DNA of 64,000 nt from Pseudomonas sp. SORT22 (GTDB taxonomy: Bacteria > Pseudomonadota > Gammaproteobacteria > Pseudomonadales > Pseudomonadaceae): assembly GCF_018417635.1 (NCBI RefSeq), contig NZ_CP071007.1:496001-560000 (forward strand), given 5' to 3'. The notes under the pieces are model-generated. The model had not been told where the DNA came from. It saw only the letters and a program-made list of their open reading frames with translations, and made no database searches. The translations under genes and the position numbers were made by a program. Below, piece after piece: positions 26,731 through 34,448 of this stretch; within the stretch, counting starts at the first letter, position 1, and every line of letters starts with the position of its first letter.

Positions 26731-28110
26731 TCAGTGCTGGCGCAAGGTCTTCAGGTCGCCCTTGCCCGAGGTCTCGCGCAGGTACTCCTGCAGTGAGTCA
26801 TCCAGCGCGTTGAGCCAGCGGGTATGGTGCGGCACGGCAGCGGTACCGGTGATCACCGAGCGGTAGGACTTGTCGCGGTAACCCATGATGTCCTGCTTTT
26901 TGTCCGACTTCCATTTGAGGAAAATCCGGTTCACCGCGTCGATATCGAAGCTCGGGTAATCGGTCTGCTCGATCAGGTGCTGAATATAGCGGCCCTGGAA
27001 CTCGTACATCGAGGCGGTCGACTCCAGCGCCAGTTCCTCGGCCCGCCACTGTGCGCTGTCGGCAGCCATTGCCGCCGGCTGCGGCAGCTTGATGCGCCCG
27101 AGCATGTAGTCGCGGGCAAACCAGGCCTGAGCGTCGAACAGGTTGAAGCTGTACCAGAGGTCTTGCATGCCGAGGTAGATCAGCTGCGGGTTGTGTTCCC
27201 AGACAACCCCTTGGTACAGCCCGGCAGGCCACAGGCGGTTGCTGGTCTTGAGCGTCAGCTCGTCGGGCAGGAACGGGAAGTGATGCTGGTAGCCGGTGCA
27301 GAGGATGATCGCATCTACGCGCTTGCTCGAACCGTCGGCAAAGAACGCCATCTCGCCCTCGACCCGCAGCAACTGCGGGCGTTCTTCCCAGCCTTTGGGC
27401 CATTTGTAGCCCATGGGCTGGGTGCGGTAGGCACTGGTGATCGAGCGCGCGCCGTACTTGAAGCACTGCGAGCCGATGTCCTCGGCCGAATAGCTGCTGC
27501 CGACAATCAGCACATCCTTGCCCTTGAACTCCACCGCCTCACGAAAATCGTGAGCGTGAAGGATGCGCCCGGAGAAGCGCTCGAAGCCGTCGAATTGCGG
27601 CACATGCGGGGTAGAAAAATGCCCGCTGGCGACCACCACGAAGTCGAACACCTGCTCGATGCCCTGGCCGGTGCCGTAGTCATAGGCACTGACGGTAAAG
27701 GTGCGGCTGGCCTGATCAAAGCGTACCGCCTTGACGGCGGTATTGAAGCGAATGTAATCCCGCACACCGGCCTTTTTTACCCGGCCCTGGATGTAATCCC
27801 AGAGCACCTCGCGCGGTGGATAAGATGAAATCGGCCGCCCGAAATGTTCATCAAAGCTGTAGTCGGCGAACTCCAGGCATTCCTTCGGCCCGTTCGACCA
27901 CAGGTAGCGGTACATACTGCCGTGCACCGGCTCGCCATGCTCGTCCAGGCCGGTGCGCCAGGTGTAGTTCCACATCCCGCCCCAGTCGGCCTGCTTCTCG
28001 AAGCACACCACCTCGGGCATCTCGGCACCCTGGGCATGAGCGGATTGAAAGGCACGCAACTGCGCCAGGCCGGACGGGCCTGCGCCGATAATGGCAACAC
28101 GAATAGTCAT
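26731..28110 (-). CDS. tmm: Trimethylamine monooxygenase-like flavoprotein
   Basis: This is a class B flavin-containing monooxygenase closely resembling bacterial trimethylamine monooxygenase, which oxidises trimethylamine to its N-oxide with NADPH and O2. Visible motifs: FAD-binding GAGPSG at 8-13, the long segment [18 protein letters not shown], the FMO fingerprint [16 protein letters not shown]-binding VGSSYSAED and [14 protein letters not shown]. The length is 459 residues. ATG at 28110 has AGGA 6 bases upstream. A substrate other than trimethylamine cannot be excluded. Methylated-amine use would fit the choline/carnitine genes elsewhere in the window. Confidence 0.85.
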   Translation of the reverse strand: MTIRVAIIGAGPSGLAQLRAFQSAHAQGAEMPEVVCFEKQADWGGMWNYTWRTGLDEHGEPVHGSMYRYLWSNGPKECLEFADYSFDEHFGRPISSYPPREVLWDYIQGRVKKAGVRDYIRFNTAVKAVRFDQASRTFTVSAYDYGTGQGIEQVFDFVVVASGHFSTPHVPQFDGFERFSGRILHAHDFREAVEFKGKDVLIVGSSYSAEDIGSQCFKYGARSITSAYRTQPMGYKWPKGWEERPQLLRVEGEMAFFADGSSKRVDAIILCTGYQHHFPFLPDELTLKTSNRLWPAGLYQGVVWEHNPQLIYLGMQDLWYSFNLFDAQAWFARDYMLGRIKLPQPAAMAADSAQWRAEELALESTASMYEFQGRYIQHLIEQTDYPSFDIDAVNRIFLKWKSDKKQDIMGYRDKSYRSVITGTAAVPHHTRWLNALDDSLQEYLRETSGKGDLKTLRQH

Positions 28111-28204
28111 AAGATTTCCTGACAGAAAACACTGAAAAAAATGCAAAGCGACTCCAGCCCTGAACGGCAGAACCGAGGGCGAGAGGAAGCGAAAACTTCA
28201 GGTG

Positions 28205-28405
28205 TCAGCTGGCAGGCGGAGGGACAGGGCGCTTGCGCTTGTGCGCGAGCAAGACGTCGCGAGGTGGAATCGACAAGGTGTGGAACAGCGTCGAGAGGGG
28301 GGAGCTGGTCAGCGAAGGGCTAGCGACAGCGTTGGGCCCGTAAGGCTTGCCGAACAGCGCGGCAAACGGGCCTGAAGGGCGAAAGATACGTGTGGTCTCG
28401 TACAT
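28205..28405 (-). CDS. Small hypothetical protein upstream of tmm
   Basis: A 66-codon frame with the G/C-rich third positions of local genes. It begins MYETTRIFRPSGPFAALFG and has a C-terminus rich in Lys, Arg and Pro (HKRKRPVPPPAS). It has no recognisable domain. It lies 37 nt downstream of a possible sigma-70 promoter and 94 nt before tmm, so it could be the first gene of a tmm transcript. It has no good ribosome binding site, which lowers confidence; it may simply be leader RNA of tmm. Confidence 0.35.
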   Translation of the reverse strand: MYETTRIFRPSGPFAALFGKPYGPNAVASPSLTSSPLSTLFHTLSIPPRDVLLAHKRKRPVPPPAS

Positions 28406-28448
28406 GGCGGGCTGATTCTGCCTCTTTTTGGTTATGGATGCCTTTTTA

Positions 28449-28477
28449 GCTATAACGGATGGGGGAGAGGATTACAA
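28449..28477 (-). promoter_or_regulatory. Possible sigma-70 promoter for the tmm unit
   Basis: On the minus strand TTGTAA (28477-28472) and TATAGC (28454-28449) are separated by exactly 17 bp. Transcription would begin near 28442 and read through the small ORF at 28405 into tmm. The remaining bases of the 28111-28525 gap show nothing else I can name. Confidence 0.4.
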
Positions 28478-28525
28478 GGTGGGGCTTGGCAGAATCTCAT
28501 ACTCGACCGCTGACGGACTTGCGCT

Positions 28526-29776
28526 TCACCCTCGCGCAGTGGTTCTGCTTTGCATTGCAAGGCGCAGTGCACGTCGGATGTCTGCATTAATATCATCGCT
28601 ATCTTCCAGGCCAACAGAGATTCGCACCAAGCCGTCCGGCACGCCTATTTTTTCCAGGCCGGTGCTGCCCTCCCTGCTAAAACTACCGTAGTGATAACAT
28701 AAGGACTCAATATTGCCGAAGGTTGTACCTATTCGGATAAGCTGCAGATGACGAACAAAGCTTGTAGCCGTTTCTCGCGATGGAAAAACAATGGCGATAA
28801 GGCCTGTATGCAATGACGGAGAAATTCCGTTGGTTTGCGCACTTTTAGTCGACCAGACTGCACGCCACTCCAGCTTCGGGAACTCCTCACGCAGCATGGC
28901 GATCACCGCATGTGCATTATCGGTATGTTTTTTTAATCGCAGTGGCAGTGTCCTTAGTCCTCGTATAGTGAGCCAGGCCGAGAACGGATCTACGATGAGC
29001 CCTGCACTGTCCCTGTGATACTTCAATGCCTTGAACAGGTCCGGTTCATTGGTGCTGACCATGCCGCCCATCACATCGCCGTGGCCGTTGATGTGTTTGG
29101 TGATGGAATATAATGTTACTGCAGCTCCCAAGGAAAGTGGCTTTTGGCAGGCAGGTGTAAGAAAGGTGTTATCAACAACAAGAAGAATGCCACGCTTGTT
29201 GCAAAGCTCTGCCAAGTCAGGAATGTTGATATCTAAAAATGCCGGGTTGGTGGGGGCTTCGATAAAGATCATTTTCGTGTTGGCTTGGATCGCGCGCTCA
29301 AATGCCGCTGCCGGGTATTCGTCGATAAGCGACATTTCAATCCCGCGATGGTTTACTTCATAATTAAGCTGCTCAATGATTTCGTAAAATACACTGTGGG
29401 GTACGATGACATGATCGCCTGCGCTCAACAGGGCGCGAAAAGCAAGCAGGCAGGCGGTCATCCCGCTATTGACCGCGAGGCTATAGGAGCAGTGTTCAAT
29501 GGCACGAAATTTCGCTTCTAAAACTGAAACGGTAGGATTTGCATAACGTTGGTAGGCAAAGTTTTCCTGCTTTGCATTACCTAGCATCTCTCTGCCTTCT
29601 TCAATTGAATTCAGGAGTGTTGCAGAGTTACAAATGAGCGCTGGAACTGGAAACTGACCCAGTCCATTCTCATGTTGCCCTAAATGGATCGCCTGGGTAG
29701 CGATACCTAAAGAAGGAGAAAGAAAATAGTCACGGCATGGTAATTCGCGTGGGCTCTTTTTTTCTGCTGGGCTCAT
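28526..29776 (-). CDS. PLP enzyme, cystathionine gamma-synthase family, in RiPP block
   Basis: This 416-residue protein belongs to the Cys/Met metabolism PLP family, whose members catalyse gamma-replacement or gamma-elimination on sulfur amino acids. The N-terminal FAYQRYANPTVSVLEAK, the AVNSGMTACLLAFRALLSAGD segment, VVDNTFLTPACQKPLSLGA and SITKHINGHGD support this; the Lys in ITKH should bind PLP. ATG at 29776 has CAGG 6 bases upstream; an upstream start adds 15 residues. It follows a YcaO gene on the same strand after 128 bp and is AT-richer than flanking genes. I infer a role in peptide modification, such as sulfur supply, not housekeeping methionine synthesis. Confidence 0.8.
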   Translation of the reverse strand: MSPAEKKSPRELPCRDYFLSPSLGIATQAIHLGQHENGLGQFPVPALICNSATLLNSIEEGREMLGNAKQENFAYQRYANPTVSVLEAKFRAIEHCSYSLAVNSGMTACLLAFRALLSAGDHVIVPHSVFYEIIEQLNYEVNHRGIEMSLIDEYPAAAFERAIQANTKMIFIEAPTNPAFLDINIPDLAELCNKRGILLVVDNTFLTPACQKPLSLGAAVTLYSITKHINGHGDVMGGMVSTNEPDLFKALKYHRDSAGLIVDPFSAWLTIRGLRTLPLRLKKHTDNAHAVIAMLREEFPKLEWRAVWSTKSAQTNGISPSLHTGLIAIVFPSRETATSFVRHLQLIRIGTTFGNIESLCYHYGSFSREGSTGLEKIGVPDGLVRISVGLEDSDDINADIRRALRLAMQSRTTARG

Positions 29777-29904
29777 GAAAGGCCTGGTTCCGAAAGATAA
29801 TGAGAGACGCTTTGACGGCAATGGTTACGTCAGCCGGGCGTATGGCGAGATTTAAAGCTCGTTTGACAATGACCAGGTCATCATGGCCACGACGGCTTTG
29901 CTGT

Positions 29905-31122
29905 TTACTCGTATTGATAGCAGGGGACAACTTTTCCGCCCAGTGAGACAATCGAAAATCTTTCCATTTTTGGCATGACCGCACAGGCCAGGCTAACCTG
30001 GTTGGGGCTGGAATGTAGTTCTTTTAGCCAAAGGGGATGATTGGCTTTAAAACACTCATTTTTTAAATGGGACAAGTGTAGCGCCAGTGGCATTTTTTCC
30101 GGGTCTTGAGGCATCGGGTAAGGTACTGTTTTGGCACGCTGGGTGGCCCCAAACGCCATGCGCAAGCAGCGCAGCAACTTTGGGTTTTTGCCCAGGTTGT
30201 TTTTTGAATTGGTCCACTCTTGTGTGACGTGCTGCACGCCTTCAGCAACTTTGTATTGCTGCACCAGCTCCTTGATCGCACGTGCTGCGGCATGGCTCGG
30301 GTAAAGTGAACAGCCGCCACCAACGACATGAATATCAGCGATCGTCTTCTTCGGGCAGTAGGCAATAAAAACGGGATAGTCTATTTGACTAGAAGCGTCA
30401 AATACCTCGATTGAAGCACCTATGGCAGTTTCTGCATCACGCAAGGTGTTTAACAGATGCTCTGGCATTGAATTGTCAATAATCTTTCTTATCGGCTCTT
30501 TTGAATCATAAAAGAAATGTTGTGCAATAAAGCGCCCAATGCCATGGCGCTCTATGACTTCGCTCGCGGCATGAATTGCCGCCTCCGTAAATCCCACACC
30601 CGCCGCCACACCGGTACCGCAGGAGTATCGGCGCGCAGCGCTATAGTCGGTATCATCGCCGGGAAGCGACTCGTTGGCATACTGATGGTTAATCAGAAAT
30701 GACGGATAGAGTAACTCAACGCCTGCGGATGCTTCATGCGCCTCGAAGGAAAGTACAGCCATCTGTGATGCGCCGGCGTGGCGAAGCATTTGCATCGGCA
30801 GTATGTTTTGCAAGGACGGTTGAGAAACAACCGAATCAAAACAATGCAGTGCGCTATGCTTTCGTAGTTGAAAGGGGCCCATGTAATGTTCATAAGCCTC
30901 GAACTTCGCACCCACACGAGCCTCTGCTTCATAGCCTTTGCCACAACCGACACATTCTATGCCGCTACTGTCATAGGGGAGGTGAAGGGTGGCAACAGTG
31001 CTGGACAGCGGACTACCGTAACGGCGTAGGGTTAAATGAATTCCTTCGCTGGAAAAGTGCTGATCGATTGCGCTTTCTGCATCGTCCAGTGACAACGTAC
31101 GCTCTGGGGCAATTGTTTTCAT
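29905..31122 (-). CDS. Stand-alone YcaO-domain peptide-modifying enzyme
   Basis: YcaO enzymes use ATP to activate peptide amide bonds and make azolines, thioamides or amidines. In this 405-residue protein I see the two ATP/Mg motifs. The first is GKG (61-63) followed by GAKFEAYEHY with Glu75 and Glu78. The second is SCGTGVAAG (167-174) followed by TEAAIHAASEVIERHG with Glu180, Glu188 and Glu191. The C-terminus VPCYQYE lacks the proline-rich tail of azoline-forming YcaO proteins. No E1-like or dehydrogenase partner lies nearby. A 41-residue peptide gene lies just upstream across an attenuator. The ribosome binding site is weak. ATG at 31122 overlaps the end of a six-codon ORF. Confidence 0.82.
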   Translation of the reverse strand: MKTIAPERTLSLDDAESAIDQHFSSEGIHLTLRRYGSPLSSTVATLHLPYDSSGIECVGCGKGYEAEARVGAKFEAYEHYMGPFQLRKHSALHCFDSVVSQPSLQNILPMQMLRHAGASQMAVLSFEAHEASAGVELLYPSFLINHQYANESLPGDDTDYSAARRYSCGTGVAAGVGFTEAAIHAASEVIERHGIGRFIAQHFFYDSKEPIRKIIDNSMPEHLLNTLRDAETAIGASIEVFDASSQIDYPVFIAYCPKKTIADIHVVGGGCSLYPSHAAARAIKELVQQYKVAEGVQHVTQEWTNSKNNLGKNPKLLRCLRMAFGATQRAKTVPYPMPQDPEKMPLALHLSHLKNECFKANHPLWLKELHSSPNQVSLACAVMPKMERFSIVSLGGKVVPCYQYE

Positions 31123-31149
31123 AGACAGGAAGTTTCCATATAAGCCAAA

Positions 31150-31176
31150 AAATGAGGCGAAAAAATCGCCTCATTT
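31150..31176 (-). terminator. Attenuator hairpin between precursor peptide and YcaO genes
   Basis: AAATGAGGCGA (31150-31160) and TCGCCTCATTT (31166-31176) make an 11-bp perfect stem with a five-base loop. On the minus strand it ends in a T-run. It lies 8 bp past the precursor stop, and the YcaO gene follows. A partial terminator here would give much precursor and little enzyme, as is common in RiPP operons. Confidence 0.75.
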
Positions 31177-31183
31177 ATTTTCG

Positions 31184-31309
31184 TTACTCAGCCAGTATGG
31201 AGAGCTCTTCCGGGGTGAAATCTTCTTCTGCTATGACAGACTCTACTTCGTCGTCAGTGGGTTGGTCGACTTTGAATTCGTTGATATACATGCAGCACCA
31301 CATACCCAT
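31184..31309 (-). CDS. Candidate RiPP precursor peptide, N-terminal core MGMWCC
   Basis: A 41-codon gene too short for usual gene finders. AGGA lies 6 bases before the ATG, in the run AAAAAAAGGATATTCC. The peptide begins MGMWCCMYINEF, continues with an acidic stretch (VDQPTDDEVES) and ends EELSILAE. Two adjacent cysteines near the N-terminus and a long acidic, helix-prone C-terminal part suggest a core at the start and a follower peptide, the reverse of most RiPPs but like the bottromycin precursor, which also begins Met-Gly. The YcaO gene follows downstream after a hairpin. Without homologues in view, the precursor role is inferred. Confidence 0.72.
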   Translation of the reverse strand: MGMWCCMYINEFKVDQPTDDEVESVIAEEDFTPEELSILAE

Positions 31310-31662
31310 GGGAATATCCTTTTTTTATTTGATTTAAGTGTGCACTTTTTAACAGGTGCAATGAGAGATTAGTTCGTATGGCTTTGGCTGCACATAGGAA
31401 AAATCCCGATTCTATGAGTGATTATGTTTTTTTGAGGGTGCTATTTATTTCTGCACTGCTCAGAAATAAGACACTGGCTTGGGGCATCGGCGTTGACACC
31501 GGATCGGGCCAAATTCTTAGGGGGCAGGCGCAGAGGCAAATGTGACGTACTGGGTCGATCAGCGGAGGTGATCAAGCGCACAGCGGTTGCGATTCAGACG
31601 CCGCCTTCAGCAGCTCATTGCGGGCAAGCCTGCTCCCAACCGGCGGGTGTGCCCACGCAAAC
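31310..31662. promoter_or_regulatory. AT-rich upstream region of the RiPP block
   Basis: About 350 bp with no gene. On the minus strand TTGCAC (31361-31356), an 18-bp spacer and TTAAAT (31337-31332) form a weak sigma-70-like promoter ahead of the precursor gene, leaving a short leader. The half of the region nearest tRNA-Thr returns to high GC and includes an imperfect REP half (GCGGGCAAGCCTGCTCCCA near 31620). No second peptide gene is visible. Confidence 0.4.
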
Positions 31663-31695
31663 AAAAAAGGCCCACCTTGCGGTGAGCCTTTTTTT
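31663..31695 (-). terminator. Terminator of tRNA-Thr
   Basis: AAAAAAGGCCCACC, a TTGC loop and GGTGAGCCTTTTTTT make a strong hairpin with A- and T-runs on both sides, just downstream of tRNA-Thr on the minus strand. It may work in both directions. Confidence 0.85.
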
Positions 31696-31703
31696 ACTGT
31701 GTA

Positions 31704-31779
<76 letters not shown>

Positions 31780-31876
31780 ACAGGGGCGTCATTATAGCGA
31801 TCAGTTTGCGTCTGTAAACCACTTCTGCAACATTCCTCGCGATACCCGGTTTCAGCGGGCATCGCGGGGTGTTTTG

Positions 31877-32143
31877 TTACCAGCCGCGGTGCATTGTGGT
31901 GGCGCTGGGTTCGGCTTTGGTGGGGTCGAATATCAGCGGTTTGTAGCGGCAATCATGCTTTTTACAGTGCTCTCGGCAGCCGTGCTTTTTCTTGCAGCTG
32001 TAGGCCGGGCCGGTGTAGCCCTTGTCGCCGTATATCTGCATCTGCGGGATTTCCCAGCCAGACATCGGGGTGTAGTCGCCGCTGGTGCAGCCGCTCAGGT
32101 AGAGCGCGCACGCCAGCAGGAGGAAGGATCTGATAATGGCCAC
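31877..32143 (-). CDS. Small cysteine-rich lipoprotein A
   Basis: An 88-residue putative lipoprotein. The signal peptide ends in the lipobox LSGC, and the mature part has the segment PQMQIYGDKGYTGPAY followed by a cysteine- and lysine-rich stretch (CKKKHGCREHCKKHDCRYK). I chose the GTG at 32143 because GGAA precedes it. The same sequence context is found before the paralogue at 32374. A TTG two codons upstream is the alternative. No function is known to me. Confidence 0.65.
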   Translation of the reverse strand: MAIIRSFLLLACALYLSGCTSGDYTPMSGWEIPQMQIYGDKGYTGPAYSCKKKHGCREHCKKHDCRYKPLIFDPTKAEPSATTMHRGW

Positions 32144-32167
32144 AGGCAATTCCGTTTGGTCGAAGTG

Positions 32168-32374
32168 TCAGTGTTTGTGTGTGTCGAGGTAGTGCTGGAT
32201 GGCGTGGCGGTCTCTGCTGAAGTCCGGCCCGGGGAAGCTCTGGTTGCCGTACATCTGCATGGGCGGCACTTGCCAGTCGGACCGGGGTGGCGGGACTTGC
32301 CAGTCGGACATGAAGGCGCAGCCGCTGAGGTAAAACGCGAACGCAAGCAGGGCGATGGATCTGATGATATCCAC
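32168..32374 (-). CDS. Small lipoprotein B, paralogue of A
   Basis: A 68-residue putative lipoprotein with signal peptide and lipobox LSGC. It shares the IIRS start, the LSGC region and a PPMQMYGNQSFPGPDFS segment with its downstream neighbour. It lacks the cysteine-rich tail and instead ends HYLDTHKH. A short repeat of WQVPP occurs just after the lipobox. The GTG start at 32374 has the same GGAATTGACT context as the neighbour. The tandem arrangement points to a local duplication. Confidence 0.6.
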   Translation of the reverse strand: MDIIRSIALLAFAFYLSGCAFMSDWQVPPPRSDWQVPPMQMYGNQSFPGPDFSRDRHAIQHYLDTHKH

Positions 32375-32398
32375 AGTCAATTCCGTTTATTCGAGGCG

Positions 32399-32779
32399 TC
32401 AGTCTTTGTTGAGGATGCGCTGGATGGTGCCGCCGCAAGATTGGTAGCAGCTGTCGTAGTCGCTGCCGCACGAGTAGCTGGAGCCGCTGTTGAACGGGTA
32501 GCTGGGGTAGTAGCAGCTTTTGCGCGCTTCTTTTTTGCTCTTGCCGGCCTGGCACAGCTGGTAGTTTCTGTAGTTGGCCTGGTACAGGGCGTGGTCGCTG
32601 TTTTCCTGCAGGCGCGCCATCTGTTTGCAGTGGTTGCGTTCCATCGAGCAGGAGTTGATGCAGTTCATGCCCGCCATGCTGGGCGGTGGGGAGTATCTAT
32701 AGGTATAGCTGGGGCCGCAGCCGCCGAGCAGGCCGACGGCCAGCACTAGCGCAGCGCGCCATTTGAGTGAATTGCTCAC
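32399..32779 (-). CDS. Cysteine-rich lipoprotein C
   Basis: A 126-residue putative lipoprotein with lipobox LGGC (Cys21). The mature part has many cysteines in pairs (CINSCSMERNHC, CGSDYDSCYQSCG), which suggests disulfide bonds in the periplasm, and tyrosine-rich segments. The start is GTG at 32779 with AAGGAA upstream. It is the first of three lipoprotein genes on this strand and follows the HTH gene after 18 bp, though it may have its own promoter. Function unknown. Confidence 0.65.
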   Translation of the reverse strand: MSNSLKWRAALVLAVGLLGGCGPSYTYRYSPPPSMAGMNCINSCSMERNHCKQMARLQENSDHALYQANYRNYQLCQAGKSKKEARKSCYYPSYPFNSGSSYSCGSDYDSCYQSCGGTIQRILNKD

Positions 32780-32797
32780 GAGTTGCCAGTTCCTTGT

Positions 32798-33004
32798 TCA
32801 TTCCTCGCTGAACTCCAGCAGGTCACCTGGCTGGCAGTTCAACGCGCGACAGAGCTTCTCGAGGGTTTCCATCTTGAAACCCTTGATCTTGCCGTTTTTC
32901 AGCAACGACAGGTTCGCCTCCGTAATACCGATAATCTCGGCCAGATCCTTGGAGCGGATCTTGTTCTTGGCCATGACTACATCGAGTCGAATAATTATCG
33001 GCAT
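32798..33004 (-). CDS. YozG-like Cro/C1-type HTH regulator
   Basis: A 68-residue DNA-binding protein made almost entirely of one Cro/C1 helix-turn-helix: RSKDLAEIIGITEANLSLLKNGKIKGFKMETLEKLCRAL, cited here only as the positions 18-54. It ends with the CQPGDLLEF segment typical of YozG-type regulators, which commonly pair with DUF2975 membrane proteins. That partner lies 9 bp upstream. The start has no clear ribosome binding site, so coupling to the upstream gene is likely. Confidence 0.85.
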   Translation of the reverse strand: MPIIIRLDVVMAKNKIRSKDLAEIIGITEANLSLLKNGKIKGFKMETLEKLCRALNCQPGDLLEFSEE

Positions 33005-33013
33005 AGGGGCAGG

Positions 33014-33592
33014 CTAGACATAACAGTTGTGTTCATCGCTGATGGTTTTGGCGTCACGCATGAGGAGTGAGAAGGCGCAGAGGAAAATGCCTTTCATGAT
33101 CTCGTAAACCGCCTGGGATGATACACCGATCGATACGCTGAAGCTTCTCTCGCCTTTGGGCAGGTCGATGGAGAACGCCAGGCCCTGCAAGGTGCCGATC
33201 ATCGGCCAGACCATCGGCAAGCCGATGCACAGCAAGCCCACCCACCAGAGCATCTTGATGTTTTGCGTCGTCCAGGTTTCACCCCGGGACAGGCGCAGGA
33301 AGAACAAGCCGGTCAGGTACAAGGCAAAGGCCGAGAGGCTGGCGGGGATCAGTTCCAGGCCGATCACCAGGCCCAGGGCCAGGTGCGAAGGCTGGTAATC
33401 CGGGGCCAGCAGCAGCGGCATGTTTTCACCGAAGCTTTGCAGGTAGGCGCCTTGCACCTGGGCTTTTTCGAACACCCACAATAGTACGTTGCCGCCGAAC
33501 TCGACGATCCCTGTACCCCAGGCGAGTACCGCGGCGAATGCACCGATCACTCGCAGACGCGATCTCGCGTAAGCCACTGTCTTACTGTTCAT
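33014..33592 (-). CDS. DUF2975 family membrane protein
   Basis: A 192-residue protein with about four membrane helices: one near residue 15-35 (VIGAFAAVLAWGTGIVEFGG), others around 85-105, 122-145 and 160-180. Gene pairing with a YozG-like HTH protein and the helix pattern with RLSRGETWTTQNIKML in the loop suggest DUF2975. The ATG at 33592 has GGAGG 7 bases upstream. The function of the family is not established; the pair is usually viewed as a regulatory module. Confidence 0.75.
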   Translation of the reverse strand: MNSKTVAYARSRLRVIGAFAAVLAWGTGIVEFGGNVLLWVFEKAQVQGAYLQSFGENMPLLLAPDYQPSHLALGLVIGLELIPASLSAFALYLTGLFFLRLSRGETWTTQNIKMLWWVGLLCIGLPMVWPMIGTLQGLAFSIDLPKGERSFSVSIGVSSQAVYEIMKGIFLCAFSLLMRDAKTISDEHNCYV

Positions 33593-34088
33593 GGTTTCCC
33601 TCCGTGCTAGTTGAGCGGGGTGCATTATTTGTGAAAAATTATCGTATTACAATAATTAATTGTGATTTTGCCGAAGGTGCGGCGTTTTGACACGAGGGTG
33701 AGGTGGGATCTTACGGGGGATCGCGGGGCAAGCCCGCTCCTACAGGGTGGGAGCGGGCTTGCCCCGCGATGCCTTTATCAGGCCGGGTAATATAATTTAC
33801 GAACCTTTCTGCAACCTTTAAGGGCTTTCACCTAAATACGGACTGAAAGACGCGAAAATTAATTAGTCATTTTCTATCGATTTGACTTTAGCGATGCCTT
33901 GAGCTAATTTGTTGTTCATTATGTTGAACACTAAAGCGTTTCCGCTCCTCACCTCCCGCCTGGTTTCCCGTGAACGTCACTGGACCGGCGACCTCTAGCG
34001 CCTCCCCCGACAAACAGCCTTTTTCTTCTCTTTGTCTGTAGCCGTCAGCGCGATTTCGCTCGGTTTGTGTCGCCCGTGGGAGGGCATC
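33593..34088. promoter_or_regulatory. Intergenic region upstream of mdtJI
   Basis: About 500 bp without a gene. It holds the REP palindrome at 33721-33769, an AT-rich segment at 33780-33940, and a small inverted repeat GTTCA-N6-TGAAC (33914-33929) that could be an operator for mdtJI. A long leader is possible before the mdtJ ATG. I looked for guanidine-type riboswitch motifs because SMR genes sometimes have them and saw none. Confidence 0.4.
33721..33769. repeat. REP palindrome
   Basis: Perfect arms TCGCGGGGCAAGCCCGCTCC and the complement, separated by TACAGGGTG. It is the same family as the elements at 1026, 51096 and 54480. Confidence 0.9.
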
Positions 34089-34448
34089 ATGCGTTCCTGG
34101 ATCTATCTGTTTATCGCCATCACCGCCGAGGTGATCGGCACCGCGTCGATGAAATTCGCCGCCAGTCATTTCCCCATTCTTGGTCACGGGTTGATGTACC
34201 TGATGATCGGCCTGTCGTACTTTTTCCTGGCACTGGCGGTAAAACGCGTGCCGGTGGGCGTGGCCTACGCCCTGTGGGAAGGCATCGGCATCGTGTTGAT
34301 CACCCTGATCAGCGTCACCTGGCTGGGCGAGAGCCTGGGCCTGCTCAAGGCCGCCGGCCTGGGCGTGATGATCGCCGGTATCCTGCTGATCAAGTCGGGT
34401 ACCCGCGCCGCACCTGCCCCGCGCAATATGGAGGCCCTGCCATGCTGA
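34089..34448 (+). CDS. mdtJ: MdtJ-like SMR exporter subunit
   Basis: MdtJ and MdtI form a heterodimeric small multidrug resistance transporter that exports spermidine in E. coli. The 119-residue protein has four helices. It carries the family features [14 protein letters not shown], with the conserved membrane Glu, and [17 protein letters not shown] and LLIKSGTR. The ATG at 34089 has GGGAGG 5 bases upstream. The start of mdtI lies inside its last codons. Substrates in this organism could include other polyamines or cationic drugs. Confidence 0.9.
   Translation: MRSWIYLFIAITAEVIGTASMKFAASHFPILGHGLMYLMIGLSYFFLALAVKRVPVGVAYALWEGIGIVLITLISVTWLGESLGLLKAAGLGVMIAGILLIKSGTRAAPAPRNMEALPC

Noticed and set aside
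29730..29984. An 84-codon frame between YcaO and the PLP gene on the minus strand
   Set aside because: It begins inside YcaO, runs into the PLP gene, and has no start codon with ribosome binding site in the gap itself.
31123..31139. Six-codon ORF (ATG GAA ACT TCC TGT CTA TGA) just before YcaO
   Set aside because: It could aid translational coupling, but it has no ribosome binding site and its size gives no statistical support.
33593..34088. Guanidine riboswitch upstream of the SMR genes
   Set aside because: None of the conserved guanidine-I, -II or -III motifs could be found, and the proteins look like MdtJ/MdtI, not Gdx.
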